NCBI RefSeq assembly: GCF_001904635.1 | Contig: NZ_MRCB01000018.1 | Coordinates: 36,172-100,171 of the forward strand | Origin: Hydrococcus rivularis NIES-593 | GTDB lineage: Bacteria > Cyanobacteriota > Cyanobacteriia > Cyanobacteriales > Microcystaceae | Length of the DNA: 64,000 nucleotides | Reading direction: 5' to 3' | Shown: positions 63,701-64,000 of the stretch, piece after piece | Layout: every line of letters starts with the position of its first letter | Position numbering within the stretch: the first letter of the stretch is position 1 | Program-made: the position numbers and the translations under genes | Notes under the pieces: model-generated | The model's database searches: none | Told to the model about the DNA's origin: nothing | Seen by the model: the letters and a program-made list of their open reading frames with translations, nothing else

Positions 63701-64000
63701 TAAAAATCTCTGGTATCGATGTTGGTTGCATTGATGTAGCCACAGTTTTTGATGGGGAATCAACGACTAAAGTTGCTAATCCCTGTCATTTCAACCGAAT
63801 TAAACGCAATCTTCGTAGAAAGCAGCAACAGTTAGCTAAGAAAGAAAAAGGCTCGAATAAAAGAGCAAAAGCTAAAAGAAAAGTAGCTTCGGTCTACGAG
63901 TATCTGGTAAGCAACACCATGGTATTCAAGTATGTCCTTGTCGAAGCTGGAACGACCGTCACAGCCCTCGGAGACTCGGTAAGACGTGCGACCCGTTCTA
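63691..64000 (+). pseudogene. TnpB fragment (RuvC I region), internally deleted, cut by window end
   Basis: Open frame reading SGIDVGCIDVATVFDGES, the RuvC I motif, then RIKRNLRRKQQQLAKKEKGS, a TnpB signature. After SVYEYLVSN the sequence jumps to VEAGTTVTALGDSVRRA, a plausible C-terminal end of TnpB. RuvC II and the zinc ribbon are missing. No start codon in this frame was found. Confidence 0.7.

Noticed and set aside
63333..63743. 136-codon minus-strand frame near the window end
   Set aside because: It has no recognisable family, odd composition and overlaps the TnpB RuvC I coding sequence on the other strand.

Overview
The window reads as chromosomal DNA of a cyanobacterium. GCGATCGC (HIP1-like) octamers occur throughout, and the genes include a 556-residue RibBA with a C-terminal extension, SulP and carbonic anhydrase genes, a Rieske/cytochrome bd cluster, an N-type ATPase and many dispersed GC-rich palindromes. 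No rRNA, tRNA or CRISPR array was seen. Species assignment is not possible from sequence reading alone.

Layout. 1-3.9 kb (minus strand): inorganic-carbon locus with a SulP transporter, a 54-aa small protein, a Tat-exported beta-carbonic-anhydrase-like protein, a CxxC-less thioredoxin-fold protein and a CbbR/CmpR-like LysR regulator (cut by the window edge) behind a perfect 26-bp palindrome. 4.2-5.7 kb: small protein, metallo-beta-lactamase-like protein, lone receiver domain. 5.8-9.0 kb: metal/metalloid cassette with a Cys-less ArsR, a MerR with its own operator-promoter, ynfA killed by a TGA at codon 5, a CxxC redox protein and an ArsP/YraQ-type permease. 9.1-10.6 kb: decayed IS607-type element. 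10.6-13.5 kb: N-ATPase genes C-Q-R-B-E-F. 13.9-22.9 kb: CHAD protein, ribBA, argC, ABC-2 permease, GAF histidine kinase, larE, threonine aldolase. 22.9-25.5 kb: N-ATPase G and A on the minus strand. The beta-subunit gene is absent from the window. The split fits one inversion of about 12 kb between two repeat-bearing junctions.

25.8-42.9 kb (plus strand): DISARM-like defence island. It holds an SNF2-type helicase (DrmD-like, interrupted by an in-frame TGA), a 1479-aa adenine methyltransferase (DrmMI-like) with a DUF559 endonuclease domain nested inside it, a UPF0175/DUF3368 toxin-antitoxin pair, an Uma2 pseudogene, a RelE-UvrD fusion, and a 1799-aa helicase with a DUF1998 region and a Vsr-like nuclease end. 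Dispersed repeats have entered three of these ORFs in frame. This is the best candidate for an unusual system.

43-48 kb: methyltransferase, then a redox cluster of rhodanese, Rieske protein, YgaP-like membrane piece and CydB/CydA. 48-54 kb: fused double-permease ABC gene, MFS carrier, ABC ATPase with an AAA-associated tail, and a Na/Ca-antiporter pseudogene split by a TnpB remnant. 54-59.3 kb (minus strand): stress/chaperone cluster with a PRC-barrel protein, DUF1614, PsiE, DUF2905, a coiled-coil protein, CbpM-like, CbpA-like, a ChaB-like stress protein and Hsp20. 60-64 kb: membrane protein, histidine phosphatase, IS5-type remnant beside a truncated ART-like protein, a PIN/RHH toxin-antitoxin pair and a TnpB remnant at the edge. 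At least five MITE-like elements with ATACCA-type ends are scattered through the window.
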